From CBDHFN01 sp965262605 (lineage in GTDB: Bacteria; Pseudomonadota; Alphaproteobacteria; JASGCL01), in contig CBDHFN010000002.1 in NCBI GenBank assembly GCA_965262605.1, forward strand, positions 62,001 through 126,000: a stretch of DNA of 64,000 nt. Direction: 5' to 3'. Positions 17,428 to 27,177 of this stretch are shown in pieces. The translations under genes and the position numbers were made by a program. Each line of letters starts with the position of its first letter. Within the stretch, counting starts at the first letter, position 1. A model generated the notes under the pieces. The model saw nothing but the letters and a program-made list of their open reading frames with translations, ran no database searches and had not been told where the DNA came from.

Positions 17428-19155
17428 ATGGCAGAAAAAATAACCATTCACGATTTTTTAAATAATTGGCAATTTTTGGATAATTATCCCATTGAAAATT
17501 CTGAAAATACCTATCTTATTGAAGCAATTAAATTATATAATCAAGGTGATTATCAATTAGGATATGAAAAATTAGTTCCTTATAAAAAAACTAATTTATT
17601 GGTGAATTTTTATTTATTATTATCTTTATCGCAATGCCAATTAACCCCTGAAAGCCAACTTCAAGTCGCGCAGCTATTAGTTGATTTATATAATTCTGAA
17701 AAAATTAATCCCGCGCTTTGGTTTGCGGCGCAAATATTGGCGATTCACAACCCGATGCAAGCGCAAAATATGATGGCTAAAATATTGAAAACGCCAAATT
17801 TTCCTTTAAATTTTCTCAATAAATTAGTCAAAAATTTACAAAGCTTTAATATTATAAATAATATTTTAATTGGTTATAAAAGCAGCACCCTTATGACAAC
17901 ATTTGATAATAACGACACTGCGCGAATAAATAAAATTAACGCGCCAAGCGATATTTTAGGGAATCCAGAAAAAAATATCACCGAATTTCAATCGCAATAT
18001 ATTGATTGGTTTTTAAGTAATCAATGGCTAAAATTCAAAAGAAATCACTATATTCAACCAAAATTCATCAATTATTACAATAAACACCCATTACCATCGG
18101 CAAATAAACCACAATTTCCGCGCATTTTATTTATGGGTTGGCAATATTTTTTGGGCGATGAACGCGATAAGCTTTATTATTCCACCGAAAAATGGGTCAA
18201 TAATTTTATTGAAATGGGCTATATTTTGGGCGATAATTTTCAAATTTACTTCACCGATAAAATCGCCATCAGCCACATCGCCTTATTACAAAAATATTAT
18301 CATGGGCGGTGTAAATTTTTGGACGGCAAGCCATATATTACCAATGCCGAAACTAAAATTCACGAATTAAAATTATTACACGAAAAAATTGCCGAATTTA
18401 AACCCGATATTATTTTATTTGACCAAAATAACACGGTTTATGATGGTGAAGATACTATTTCAGCGCAAGATTTTATGGAAATCAAGCAAAAATTTTCTTG
18501 TAAAATCATTCGGCATTTATCCGATTATCATGATTTTACGCCCAATGTTCCGAATGAATGGTTAAATGCGATTGATTTATTTTCGTCGTCTCTTATGCCA
18601 ATATCGCACCATAAACGAAATATTCCAGACGATAAAATTATACAAATTCCAGCATTCCCAAGTCCCCTGCCAAATTACCCAAAAATAATAAATTTTGGTT
18701 TTGCGGGTAATGTTGGCGCAGACCGAGAGGCATATTTGCACGACACCGATAAATTTATTGCCAATTCTAAAATATTTAAAGGGCAAGCATTTCCCAATAT
18801 GACCGATTATAATAACTATTACGCAAGTTGCAAAATGACATTTAATACCGGATACCGCGGCATGATGAATAATAATGATTATTTTATTTTGACCAGCAGA
18901 CCTTTTGAATCCATCAGCAACCGCATCTTATTATTTGAAGAGGATGGTGGAGCTTGTTCGGAATTTTTTGTGCCGTGGCGCGATTTTATTCCCGTGAAAA
19001 ACCGCGCCGAAATGATAATATACGCGCAATTTTTCAGCGAAAACCACGAATGGTGGCAACGAATCACCGACCAAGCTTTTAATATTTGGCAAGAAAATTA
19101 CGATTTTCCACTTATTTGGCAAACTATTTGCGCCCGTTTAGAATGCAAATCGTAA
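17428..19155 (+). CDS. Glycosyltransferase with TPR-like N-terminus
   Basis: A 575-residue protein. The first ~170 residues are helical with a TPR-like rhythm (YNQGDYQLGYEKLVPYKK). The second half resembles GT4/YkvP-type transferases: IINFGFAGNVGADREAYL starts the second Rossmann lobe, and TSRPFESISNRILLFEEDGG is the donor-binding E-rich segment. It is monocistronic, bounded by repeat copies on both sides; its stop TAA forms the first bases of the right-hand repeat. Donor and acceptor are unknown. It lies within a region rich in surface-glycan genes. Confidence 0.65.
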   Translation: MAEKITIHDFLNNWQFLDNYPIENSENTYLIEAIKLYNQGDYQLGYEKLVPYKKTNLLVNFYLLLSLSQCQLTPESQLQVAQLLVDLYNSEKINPALWFAAQILAIHNPMQAQNMMAKILKTPNFPLNFLNKLVKNLQSFNIINNILIGYKSSTLMTTFDNNDTARINKINAPSDILGNPEKNITEFQSQYIDWFLSNQWLKFKRNHYIQPKFINYYNKHPLPSANKPQFPRILFMGWQYFLGDERDKLYYSTEKWVNNFIEMGYILGDNFQIYFTDKIAISHIALLQKYYHGRCKFLDGKPYITNAETKIHELKLLHEKIAEFKPDIILFDQNNTVYDGEDTISAQDFMEIKQKFSCKIIRHLSDYHDFTPNVPNEWLNAIDLFSSSLMPISHHKRNIPDDKIIQIPAFPSPLPNYPKIINFGFAGNVGADREAYLHDTDKFIANSKIFKGQAFPNMTDYNNYYASCKMTFNTGYRGMMNNNDYFILTSRPFESISNRILLFEEDGGACSEFFVPWRDFIPVKNRAEMIIYAQFFSENHEWWQRITDQAFNIWQENYDFPLIWQTICARLECKS

Positions 19156-19422
19156 ACCACCCCGCGCCTTCGGCGCACCCCTCCGCTTTGCTTCGCAAAC
19201 TGCTTCGCAGGGAGGGGAAAAATAGCAATTTGCAACGGAATTTAGTGCGTTTAAAAATACTATCCTTCCCCTCCAATCTTTAGATTTTCGGCGAAGCCGA
19301 AGCGGAGGTTGAAGGGCAGAAATTGAATTACTTCAATTTCTATATAAAATTACCAAAAGGTAATTTTATGCCCTGATGCAATACTTGCGTAATTGCCTTG
19401 GCAATAAACAAGCGGGGTGGTT
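19155..19422. repeat. GC-rich palindromic repeat, unit 1
   Basis: Begins AACCACCCCGC and ends GCGGGGTGGTT, an 11-base terminal inverted repeat. Inside are a GCGCC-TTC-GGCGC hairpin and a CCCCTCC...GGAGGGG stem, then AT-rich filler with further small stems. It carries about 100 extra bases compared with unit 2. It is far more GC-rich than its surroundings and holds no credible reading frame. Confidence 0.8.
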
Positions 19423-19442
19423 ATTTGTTCAAGCTATTTTTT

Positions 19443-19605
19443 AACCACCCCGCGCCTGTCGGCGCACCCCTCCGCTTTGCTTCGCAAACTGCTTCGCAGG
19501 GAGGGGAAAAATAGCAATTTGCAACGGAATTTAGTGCGTTTAAAAATGCTATCCTTCCCCTCTGTGGAGGGGTGCTTGTTTATGCAATAAACAAGCGGGG
19601 TGGTT
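19443..19605. repeat. GC-rich palindromic repeat, unit 2
   Basis: A 163-base unit with the same termini as unit 1 (AACCACCCCGC at 19443, GCGGGGTGGTT at 19595-19605). It is nearly identical to unit 1 over its first ~100 bases, including the CCCCTCC...GGAGGGG stem and the GCAATTTGCAACGG stretch. The layout is that of a small non-coding MITE or REP-type element. Confidence 0.8.
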
Positions 19606-19625
19606 ATTTGTTCATGCTTTTTTTA

Positions 19626-19720
19626 AACCACCCCGCGCCTTCGGCGCACCCCTCCACCTAACCTTCGGTTAGCTGCTTCGCTTAGGAGGGGAAGGATAGT
19701 ATTTTTAAAAGCACTAAATT
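19626..19720. repeat. GC-rich palindromic repeat, unit 3 (right end missing)
   Basis: Starts with the same AACCACCCCGC terminus and GCGCC-TTC-GGCGC hairpin, with a variant inner stem (TAACCTTCGGTTA). It ends about ten bases before the leuS stop without the GCGGGGTGGTT terminus. The three units fill the whole 574-base gap between the glycosyltransferase gene and leuS. Confidence 0.7.
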
Positions 19721-19729
19721 ATTGATTCA

Positions 19730-22294
19730 TCATGACATTTGCACAACAAAATTGACAATTTTACCCTTGACAAAAATTGTTTTGACAATTTTCTTGCCGT
19801 CAATGGCATTTTGAACATTTTGATTCGCCAAGGCAAGCGCAATAATTTCATCTTGCGGCATTGCAACGGGAACATTAAGTGCCGCGCGTAATTTACCCAT
19901 GACTTGCACGGCAATTTGGCATTCGTCTTGCACCAAAAATTTTGCTTCGGGGCGCACCCATTTTTGCGTGGCAAGCAACGAATCATTGCCCAAATCGCGC
20001 CATAACTCTTCGGTTAAATGCGGAATAACAGGGTTTAACAATTGCACCAACCATGTAATCGCCAATTTTTTCACGGCATCATCAGGGGCATAAGCATCAA
20101 TAGCATTGGCAATTTCATATGATTTACTGACAATAGTATTAAAATGAAATTCTTCAATGGATTTTTCAATAACCACCATGGCTTGATGAATCGTTTTGAT
20201 TAAACCTAAGGCTTCTTTGGATAATTCATCAGGAATATGGGCGTAAATATTCGTTAAATTCGGGTTTTGCGCCATGCGATAAAGCCGATTGCAAAACCGC
20301 CATGCGCCCTCTACCCCTGCTTCTGACCATTCCAAATCGCGTTCAGGCGGGGAATTAGACATCATGAATAAGCGCGCCGTATCCGCACCATATGAAGAAA
20401 TTATTTCATTGGGATCCACGACATTTTTCTTGGATTTGCTCATTTTTATTGAAGGACCAACCACAACTTCTTGCCCATTATCCAAAAAAGCTTTATTGGA
20501 TTTTTTGGTAATTTCCTTGGGTTCGCGCCATTTACCATCGGCATCCTTGAAAGTTTCATGACAAACCATGCCTTGGGTAAAAAGCCCGCTAAATGGTTCA
20601 TCATTTTTCACACCATCAAGATTTTGCGCGGGCAAAAATCCGCATTCAATTAAAGCCCGATTGAAAAACCGCGAATATAATAAATGCAATACCGCATGTT
20701 CAACCCCGCCGATATATTGATCCACGGGCATAAAGCGGGCGACTCGTTGCGGGTCAAAAGGCGCATTGTGATTATGCGCATCGCAATACCGCAAAAAATA
20801 CCAGCTTGATTGAAAAAAAGTATCCAAAGTATCGGTTTCACGCAACGCGGGTTTTTGGCATTTTGGGCAAGCAACATGTTTCCATGTTGGGTGATTATCA
20901 AGCGGATTGCCTTGCTTATCAAATGCGACATCATCAGGCAAAACAACGGGCAAGTCCTTGTGTGGCACGGGCACAACCCCGCAATCTTCGCAATGAATAT
21001 ACGGAATCGGGCAACCCCAATATCGTTGACGCGACACGCCCCAATCGCGCAATCGCCAATTTGTCGTGCCTTTACCCGCGCCAATTTTTTCCAATTCGCT
21101 TATCATGCGCTTTTTGGCATCATTGACCGACAAGCCATTTAAAAATTGCGAATTAATCATTGTGCCATCACCGACATAAATATCGCTTTGTTCTTTGGGG
21201 GCAATTAAAGGTTGCACAACAGGTTTTATTGGTAAATTATATTTTTTCGCAAATTCATAATCCCGTTCATCATGTGCGGGGCAACCAAAAATCGCGCCCG
21301 TGCCATAATCCATGATAATAAAATTCGCGATATAAATCGGCAAACGCCAATTTTTATCCAAAGGATGCGCGATAGTTAAACCAGTGTCAAAACCCAATTT
21401 TTCCAATTTTTCAATCGCGGCTTCCGAAGTGCCAGCTTGTTCGCATTGGGCGATGAATTTCGCGCAATCTTTATTATTTTTGGCAACTTGTTCCGCCAAA
21501 GGATGATTCGGCGCAACCGCAATAAAACTTGCGCCAAATAAAGTATCGGGGCGGGTCGTAAATACCGATATTTTTGAATTTTCATCGCCAAAATCAACCA
21601 AAGCTCCCAAAGATTTACCAATCCAATTTTGTTGCATCAAGCGCACTTTGGCGGGCCATCTTGGCAAATTATCTAATTCTGCTAATAATTCTTGGGCGTA
21701 ATGGGTAATTTTTAAATACCAGCCATATAATTTTTTTCGTTCAATATCCGCCCCCGAACGCCAGCCTTTGCCATTTTCAACTTGTTCATTGGCAAGCACG
21801 GTTTGCTCAACTGGGTCCCAATTCACCCAATTTTCTTTACGATAAATTAAGCCTTTGTCCATCATGGCTTGAAAAATAATTTGCTCCATTTTGGTGTATA
21901 TTGGCTCACAAGTCGCGACTTCACAATCCCAATCATATGAAAATCCCATACGCATTAATTCTGATTTCATATTGGCAATATTTTTATCAGTCCAAGTTTT
22001 TGGGTGAATTTTATTTTCAAACGCGGCATTTTCTGCGGGCAAACCAAACGCGTCCCAACCCATCGGGTGAATCACTTCAAAACCTTGCATTTTCTTGTAT
22101 CGCGCGACTACATCGCCCAATGAATAATTGCGCACATGCCCCATATGAATCTTGCCCGAAGGATAAGGCAACATCTCTAAAACATAGTATTTCGGGCGCG
22201 AATAATCGGTAAAATTCGTGGTAAAAACCTTAGATTCTTGCCAGATTTTTTGCCATTTTTGCTCAATTTTAGCGAAGTGATATTGTTTTGTCAT
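19730..22294 (-). CDS. leuS: Leucyl-tRNA synthetase
   Basis: An 854-residue class I synthetase of normal bacterial length. The HIGH motif is in PYPSGKIHMGHVRNY and the KMSKS loop is KMSKSKKNVVDP. The editing (CP1) domain includes TTRPDTLFGASF and the zinc-module segment has CPKC. The anticodon-binding helices and the C-terminal domain are complete. It is a single-gene unit with a 131-base upstream gap. Its 3' end abuts repeat unit 3. Confidence 0.95.
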   Translation of the reverse strand: MTKQYHFAKIEQKWQKIWQESKVFTTNFTDYSRPKYYVLEMLPYPSGKIHMGHVRNYSLGDVVARYKKMQGFEVIHPMGWDAFGLPAENAAFENKIHPKTWTDKNIANMKSELMRMGFSYDWDCEVATCEPIYTKMEQIIFQAMMDKGLIYRKENWVNWDPVEQTVLANEQVENGKGWRSGADIERKKLYGWYLKITHYAQELLAELDNLPRWPAKVRLMQQNWIGKSLGALVDFGDENSKISVFTTRPDTLFGASFIAVAPNHPLAEQVAKNNKDCAKFIAQCEQAGTSEAAIEKLEKLGFDTGLTIAHPLDKNWRLPIYIANFIIMDYGTGAIFGCPAHDERDYEFAKKYNLPIKPVVQPLIAPKEQSDIYVGDGTMINSQFLNGLSVNDAKKRMISELEKIGAGKGTTNWRLRDWGVSRQRYWGCPIPYIHCEDCGVVPVPHKDLPVVLPDDVAFDKQGNPLDNHPTWKHVACPKCQKPALRETDTLDTFFQSSWYFLRYCDAHNHNAPFDPQRVARFMPVDQYIGGVEHAVLHLLYSRFFNRALIECGFLPAQNLDGVKNDEPFSGLFTQGMVCHETFKDADGKWREPKEITKKSNKAFLDNGQEVVVGPSIKMSKSKKNVVDPNEIISSYGADTARLFMMSNSPPERDLEWSEAGVEGAWRFCNRLYRMAQNPNLTNIYAHIPDELSKEALGLIKTIHQAMVVIEKSIEEFHFNTIVSKSYEIANAIDAYAPDDAVKKLAITWLVQLLNPVIPHLTEELWRDLGNDSLLATQKWVRPEAKFLVQDECQIAVQVMGKLRAALNVPVAMPQDEIIALALANQNVQNAIDGKKIVKTIFVKGKIVNFVVQMS

Positions 22295-22425
22295 GGCATT
22301 ACCTTGGCGGATTTTAAATTTCTTGTCAAGTTTTTTTCAAAACACACTATAAAATAAAGTTTGTGGCGTTAATAATTTTAGACAATTGCGATAAACCGCC
22401 CCGTAAAAATCTTGGGTAAATAAAT

Positions 22426-24213
22426 TTATAATCCTGCGTGCTTTTGGGCAACTGCTTTGTCTAATTCAAGCATCACATCTTGAATCACTTCGCGCCATTG
22501 AAATAATGCCCTTTGGCGAAAAATTTCCACCGAATCATACCACCATGATTTTTTCATTTGATAAGTTCCCCATCGCCAATCCGCCATCCATGGCACCATG
22601 ACCAAAGTGCGCTTGCCCATTGCACCGCTTAGATTAGCAAGCGCAGTGCAAGTCGTTATCATTAAATCCATTTCATTGATTAACGCGGCGGTATTGGTAA
22701 AATCTTCTTCTAAATGTGGGGTTAAATCTAAAATTTTCTTGATGCCAAGCTCTTTCAATTCACGCGAACATGCTTCGGGTTGAAAATTAAATAATTGAAT
22801 ATCGTTGCGGTTTATCAGCGGTTCAAGCTCTTTAATCGGGCAATGGCGAAAAACTTCAACGGGTTGTTCGGGATTACCGCGCCAAACAATGCCGACTTTT
22901 AATTTTTGGGTGTTTTTCAGATTAAGTTCGGCTTTGAATAAAGGTTTTATATAACCCGAAGAATCAGGCAACCATTGATTTTTAACTATCGGCATTAAGG
23001 TTGGTATTGACAAAATAGACACCGTGTAATCCGTCACCGGTTGTGGCTCTTTGGGGTGAAATACAAAGTCAATATTCGGCAATTGGCGCATTAATTTGAT
23101 TAATTTAGGTTGCGTGTCAATAAAAACGGCGCGCGCCTTAGTTATTTCCTTGATATAAGGAATAAATCTGGCGAACATGATAGTATCGCCATAGCCTTGT
23201 TCGTGATGAACATATAAAATTTTATCGGTTAAATCCTCGCCACGCCAAAATGGACCCGGGCGTTTTGAACCATATGTTTTAACATGATTCATGCGCGACC
23301 AGCGATATTGATAATCGTGAAATCCTTCAACAAAATTCCCTAATCTTAGGTTAATTTGCGCCCGAAAAAAATGCAATGTTGCATCTTCGGGGGTTTCTTG
23401 TAATTGTTCGGCTAAGATATTTAAGGCTAAATCGCACTTATCCAAAGTTTCCAATAATAAGGCGTAATTGCTTTTGGCGGAATCATATAAATCACCATTT
23501 TTGATTAAAGTTTGATAAATATCATAAGCTTCATATGGTCTGCCTAACCAGCGAAGTGCGGTTGCCTTGCTTGACAAGCATCTTGGGTGGTTTGGTTCAA
23601 GGGCTAAACCCTTATCGGCGGTATCGGCTGAAGCTTGATAATCTAATTCCTTAAAAAATATATATGACAAAGACGCAAACATCTCGGCGCTTGGGTTTAT
23701 TGTCAATAATTTTTGGTAATATCTTATTTGCGGTTTGGAAATATATAATTGCTCCAAAGCATGAATATATTGGTTGTATAAAATCGGTTCATTCGGAAAG
23801 TATTTTAAGCCAATATATACCCATAATTTGCCAATTTTATATTGTTTTTGTTCAAAACAAATAATGGAAAAATTAATAATTACTTGCGCCGAACATTCGG
23901 GCGTTTTAATGATTTTTCGCAAATAAAAAGCCGCTTTGTCAATATTTTTCATATAAATTTGCGCGACAACTTGCAAAAAATGGTATTTTGCGCCGTATTT
24001 TTCTAATTCTTTGTCGTCCAATAATTCCATGACATCGTCAAATCGTTGCATATTCACCAAACAAATACATAAATTTATTTTGGTGCGAATATCCTTGGGA
24101 TTTTTTAGATATAAAACTGATAACAGCCTTAAAGCCCGTTCAAGTTCATGCTTATTAATATGCCCAAGAGCCGATTGAAAAAACTGATTTTCAATTTGCG
24201 CTAAATTTGGCAT
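22426..24213 (-). CDS. TPR protein with GT9/GT41-like C-terminal domain
   Basis: A 595-residue protein starting MPNLAQIENQFFQ; a longer open frame runs into ilvE and is not credible. The N-terminal ~330 residues are TPR units (for example GLALEPNHPRCLSSKATALR). The C-terminal part shares HEQGYGDTIMFARFIP and PWMADWRWG with the paralogue at 7020-8402. It follows ilvE by one base and is probably co-transcribed. A role in protein or surface glycosylation is inferred from the family only. Confidence 0.75.
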   Translation of the reverse strand: MPNLAQIENQFFQSALGHINKHELERALRLLSVLYLKNPKDIRTKINLCICLVNMQRFDDVMELLDDKELEKYGAKYHFLQVVAQIYMKNIDKAAFYLRKIIKTPECSAQVIINFSIICFEQKQYKIGKLWVYIGLKYFPNEPILYNQYIHALEQLYISKPQIRYYQKLLTINPSAEMFASLSYIFFKELDYQASADTADKGLALEPNHPRCLSSKATALRWLGRPYEAYDIYQTLIKNGDLYDSAKSNYALLLETLDKCDLALNILAEQLQETPEDATLHFFRAQINLRLGNFVEGFHDYQYRWSRMNHVKTYGSKRPGPFWRGEDLTDKILYVHHEQGYGDTIMFARFIPYIKEITKARAVFIDTQPKLIKLMRQLPNIDFVFHPKEPQPVTDYTVSILSIPTLMPIVKNQWLPDSSGYIKPLFKAELNLKNTQKLKVGIVWRGNPEQPVEVFRHCPIKELEPLINRNDIQLFNFQPEACSRELKELGIKKILDLTPHLEEDFTNTAALINEMDLMITTCTALANLSGAMGKRTLVMVPWMADWRWGTYQMKKSWWYDSVEIFRQRALFQWREVIQDVMLELDKAVAQKHAGL

Positions 24214-24214
24214 T

Positions 24215-25093
24215 TTAAGCGTTATTGACCAATTTATTATACCAACCCACGATTGATTGGCACGCGCCACCGGGGTTAAAATGAAATTCATTAATCGCCG
24301 ATACGGGCGTGATTTCGGCGGCGGTGCCGCATAAAAAACATTCGCTTACTTGCGATAATTCTTCGGGCATAATATGCCGTTCAACCACTTCCATGCCGTT
24401 TGATTGCGCAATGTCAATCACGGTTTTACGGGTAATGCCATTTAAAAAACAATCGGCAATCGGCGTATGGAGCTTGCCATCAGCCATTTTAAAGAAAATA
24501 TTCGCGCCCGTTGCTTCGGCAATATAACCGCGATAATCCAAAAATAACGCATCATTATAGCCATTTTCTTCGGCGTCCATTTTTTCCAATGAACAAATCA
24601 TATAAAGCCCTGCAGCTTTGGAATGCACGGGTTCGGTTTCGGGCGACGGGCGTTTATATTTCGCGATTTTCAGGGTAATACCCTTCATTTTTGTTGCCAT
24701 ATCAAAATAACTGGGCCATACCCAAGCAGCAATCGCAACATGCGCGGGGGCTTTTGAAGGCAATAAGCCCATAACTTCTGACCCTCGGTAAGCAACGGGG
24801 CGAATATAGCAATCTGCGTCTTGCAAGCCATTGGCGGCTAATAATTCACCATGCGCATCCATAATTTGTTGCACCGAAAAATCAATTTCCATGCGCAATA
24901 ATTTTGCCGAATAAAAAAGCCGTTCGGTATGTTCGCGTAATTTAAATACGCGCCCTTTGTAAGCGCGCTCGCCTTCAAATACGCTTGACCCATAATGTAA
25001 ACCTTGGGTAAGAACATGGGTTTTGGCGTTGCGCCAATCAACCAATTGCCCGTCAAGCCATATTTTGCCATCTCTATCGTCCATTGGTATCAT
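24215..25093 (-). CDS. ilvE: Branched-chain amino acid aminotransferase
   Basis: A 292-residue class IV PLP aminotransferase performing the last step of leucine, isoleucine and valine synthesis. Visible are HYGSSVFEGERAY near the N-terminus, the PLP lysine in HSKAAGLYM, and YIAEATGANIF followed by NGITRKTVI, the standard family order. AAGGAG precedes the ATG. The start could also be the second Met (three codons in). Confidence 0.9.
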   Translation of the reverse strand: MIPMDDRDGKIWLDGQLVDWRNAKTHVLTQGLHYGSSVFEGERAYKGRVFKLREHTERLFYSAKLLRMEIDFSVQQIMDAHGELLAANGLQDADCYIRPVAYRGSEVMGLLPSKAPAHVAIAAWVWPSYFDMATKMKGITLKIAKYKRPSPETEPVHSKAAGLYMICSLEKMDAEENGYNDALFLDYRGYIAEATGANIFFKMADGKLHTPIADCFLNGITRKTVIDIAQSNGMEVVERHIMPEELSQVSECFLCGTAAEITPVSAINEFHFNPGGACQSIVGWYNKLVNNA

Positions 25094-25313
25094 GCCGTTC
25101 TCCTTAATAATCTAGACTTACAATAAATAATTTTTAATGAAATACCCCATTACCATAAATATAAATAAAAATCAATTAAAAAACCAAGCGTTCGTTCAAT
25201 TTTTGACCAAATATGGGTATATAACCTGATTCTCCAAATTTTTAAACATGATTGCGATAAAAATTTCATGATATTAATTTGCAAATTAGTTTAAAATAAA
25301 TTATTACCCCTTG

Positions 25314-26354
25314 ATGAAGAATTTTCCAGATAAAGAATTATTAACATGGTTTGCGCAAAACCCGCAGGATTTGCCTTGGCGAGTTTTAGCACCCAATCGC
25401 CCGAATCCTTGGCATGTTTTGGTAAGCGAGATAATGTTGCAACAAACCACAATTCAAACGATTGCCAAAAGATTCAGCCCATTTATCGCCCAATTCCCTA
25501 ACCCGCAAACCATGGCAAAAGCCCCACTCAACGAAGTATTGGACGCGTGGGCAGGTTTAGGATATTACAGGCGCGCGCATTTATTGCATCGTGCATCGCA
25601 AGAAATTTGCACGATTCATCAAGGCATTATTCCCCATGAATATCACAAATTGCGCGCCTTGTCCGGATTAGGCGATTACACCGCCGCTGCGGTTGCGTCC
25701 TTGGCATTTCATCAACCGCATTTACCGATTGACGCCAATATTGCCCGTATTGGCGCAAGATATTTCGCCATAAAAACCGAATCTCAAACAAAACTTCATC
25801 AAGCAATTCACCATAACATGCGCGAAATTATCGCCAAGCAACAAGAAAATATCGGCGATTTTGTTCAAGCCTTAATGGCAGCCACGCGGGAATTTTGCGG
25901 CATTAAGCGCACAAATTGTCAAACCTGCCCGTTGCAACCATCTTGCTTAGGTCAAGAAAACCCAAGCCAATACCCCAATATTGCCATTAAGAAAATTCGC
26001 CCGCATCATAATGGCTTAGTGGTTGTTTTGCGCGATGATTTCGGGAATTATATCTTGCGGCGCAGACGGGAAAAAGCTATGCTAGGTGGTATGCTTGAAT
26101 TTCCAAGCTCTAATTGGCATGAAAATTTGCCAATTTCTGCGCAAGAATTTTGCGAATCTTTAGCAAGTATTTTTGATTATAGCACGAATCATAAAATTCG
26201 CCATAATTTTACCCATTTTTCCGTGGAATTAACCATCATTCACGCCACAATATCCCGCGATTTAAGAATTGACGAAATTGCCATTCCTGCTGATAAATTA
26301 CCATCATGCGCGCTTCCGACATTGATGAAAAAAATCCGTGATGCTATATTGTGA
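25314..26354 (+). CDS. mutY: Adenine DNA glycosylase MutY
   Basis: About 346 residues. It removes A opposite 8-oxoguanine. The helix-hairpin-helix is LSGLGDYTAAAVASLA and the catalytic Asp is in LPIDANIARIGARY. The 4Fe-4S cluster has the Cys-x6-Cys-x2-Cys-x5-Cys pattern (CGIKRTNCQTCPLQPSC). The C-terminal ~110 residues are a Nudix-like oxoG-reading domain. The TTG three bases upstream of this ATG is an alternative start. Confidence 0.93.
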   Translation: MKNFPDKELLTWFAQNPQDLPWRVLAPNRPNPWHVLVSEIMLQQTTIQTIAKRFSPFIAQFPNPQTMAKAPLNEVLDAWAGLGYYRRAHLLHRASQEICTIHQGIIPHEYHKLRALSGLGDYTAAAVASLAFHQPHLPIDANIARIGARYFAIKTESQTKLHQAIHHNMREIIAKQQENIGDFVQALMAATREFCGIKRTNCQTCPLQPSCLGQENPSQYPNIAIKKIRPHHNGLVVVLRDDFGNYILRRRREKAMLGGMLEFPSSNWHENLPISAQEFCESLASIFDYSTNHKIRHNFTHFSVELTIIHATISRDLRIDEIAIPADKLPSCALPTLMKKIRDAIL

Positions 26355-26361
26355 AAATTCA

Positions 26362-26389
26362 TTGACTTTTAGTGAAATTAATATATTAT
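26362..26389 (+). promoter_or_regulatory. Putative promoter, possibly leaderless transcript
   Basis: TTGACT at 26362-26367 and TATTAT at 26384-26389 with a 16-base spacer. The expected transcription start falls at or beside the ATG at 26396, so the small downstream gene may be translated from a leaderless mRNA. Confidence 0.4.
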
Positions 26390-26395
26390 AAAATT

Positions 26396-26575
26396 ATGAA
26401 CGAAAAACCCAATACACCATACAAAACAATTGATGATGACGAAGATTTTTTGCAATATGAATTGCCCCGATTAATGGGTATTGCCATTGCTGAAAGTGCC
26501 CGCCAATATCAGCTTAACTTGCAAAAACGCATGGACGAAGCTTTCCCGAATAATAAAATAAAAAAATCAAGTTAA
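26396..26575 (+). CDS. Small acidic partner of the zeta-like kinase
   Basis: A 59-residue protein starting MNEKPNTPYKTIDDDEDFL. It has an acidic N-terminus and a basic C-terminal tail ending KIKKSS. It ends two bases before the zeta-like gene and shares its promoter, the usual place for an antitoxin or a family-specific companion. I recognise no domain, so the antitoxin role is a guess from position. Confidence 0.55.
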   Translation: MNEKPNTPYKTIDDDEDFLQYELPRLMGIAIAESARQYQLNLQKRMDEAFPNNKIKKSS

Positions 26576-26577
26576 AG

Positions 26578-27177
26578 ATGGAAAAGCCAACTTTATATGT
26601 TATTGCAGGTCCAAATGGCAGTGGAAAAACCACAATTACTGAACAATTATTAAAACATAAATGGGGCAAGGATTGCGTGTATATTAATCCCGATAATATT
26701 GCCCAAGAATTAGGTTCATGGAACGACCACGCTTTATCCTTAAAAGCCGCTCAAATTGCTGAAAAAATGCGGATTGAATGTATCAACAATAACCAAAATT
26801 TAGCTTTTGAAACCGTATTTTCGGGTGATGATAAATTAGAATTTATACGCCATGCCGTAGAAAAAAATTATTTTGTTAGAATTTTTTATATATCAACAAA
26901 TTCCCCTGAAATTAATGCTTCACGCGTTTTCAAAAGATTTATGAATGGTGGTCACGAAGTGCCTATCCCAAAAATAATTTCAAGATATTATAAATCAATG
27001 CAAAATTTAATTAAGGCAACTGAATATGTTGATAAAACTTATCTTTATGACAATAGCATTGAAAATGCACAAGCCCAATTGCAATGCAGGTTAATTGGCA
27101 AAATACTTGAAAAAAATTATGTTGAAAAATATGCAACTTGGATTGAAAATATTTTAAATCAAGTTAAAGATTCTTGA
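26578..27177 (+). CDS. Zeta-toxin-like P-loop kinase
   Basis: A 199-residue protein. Walker A is GPNGSGKTT near the N-terminus, and the pattern YINPDNIAQELG then LAFETVFSGDD is typical of zeta-toxin/predicted ATPase (COG4185) proteins. RVFKRFMNGGHEVP carries the conserved Arg residues of the lid. Zeta toxins phosphorylate UDP-GlcNAc, but chromosomal homologues like this one are mostly uncharacterised. The 3' end overlaps the convergent rnc gene by 14 bases. Confidence 0.75.
   Translation: MEKPTLYVIAGPNGSGKTTITEQLLKHKWGKDCVYINPDNIAQELGSWNDHALSLKAAQIAEKMRIECINNNQNLAFETVFSGDDKLEFIRHAVEKNYFVRIFYISTNSPEINASRVFKRFMNGGHEVPIPKIISRYYKSMQNLIKATEYVDKTYLYDNSIENAQAQLQCRLIGKILEKNYVEKYATWIENILNQVKDS

Noticed and set aside
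19155..19720. CRISPR-like array
   Set aside because: Units are 160-270 bases, palindromic, with related rather than unique intervening sequence, and no cas genes are nearby.
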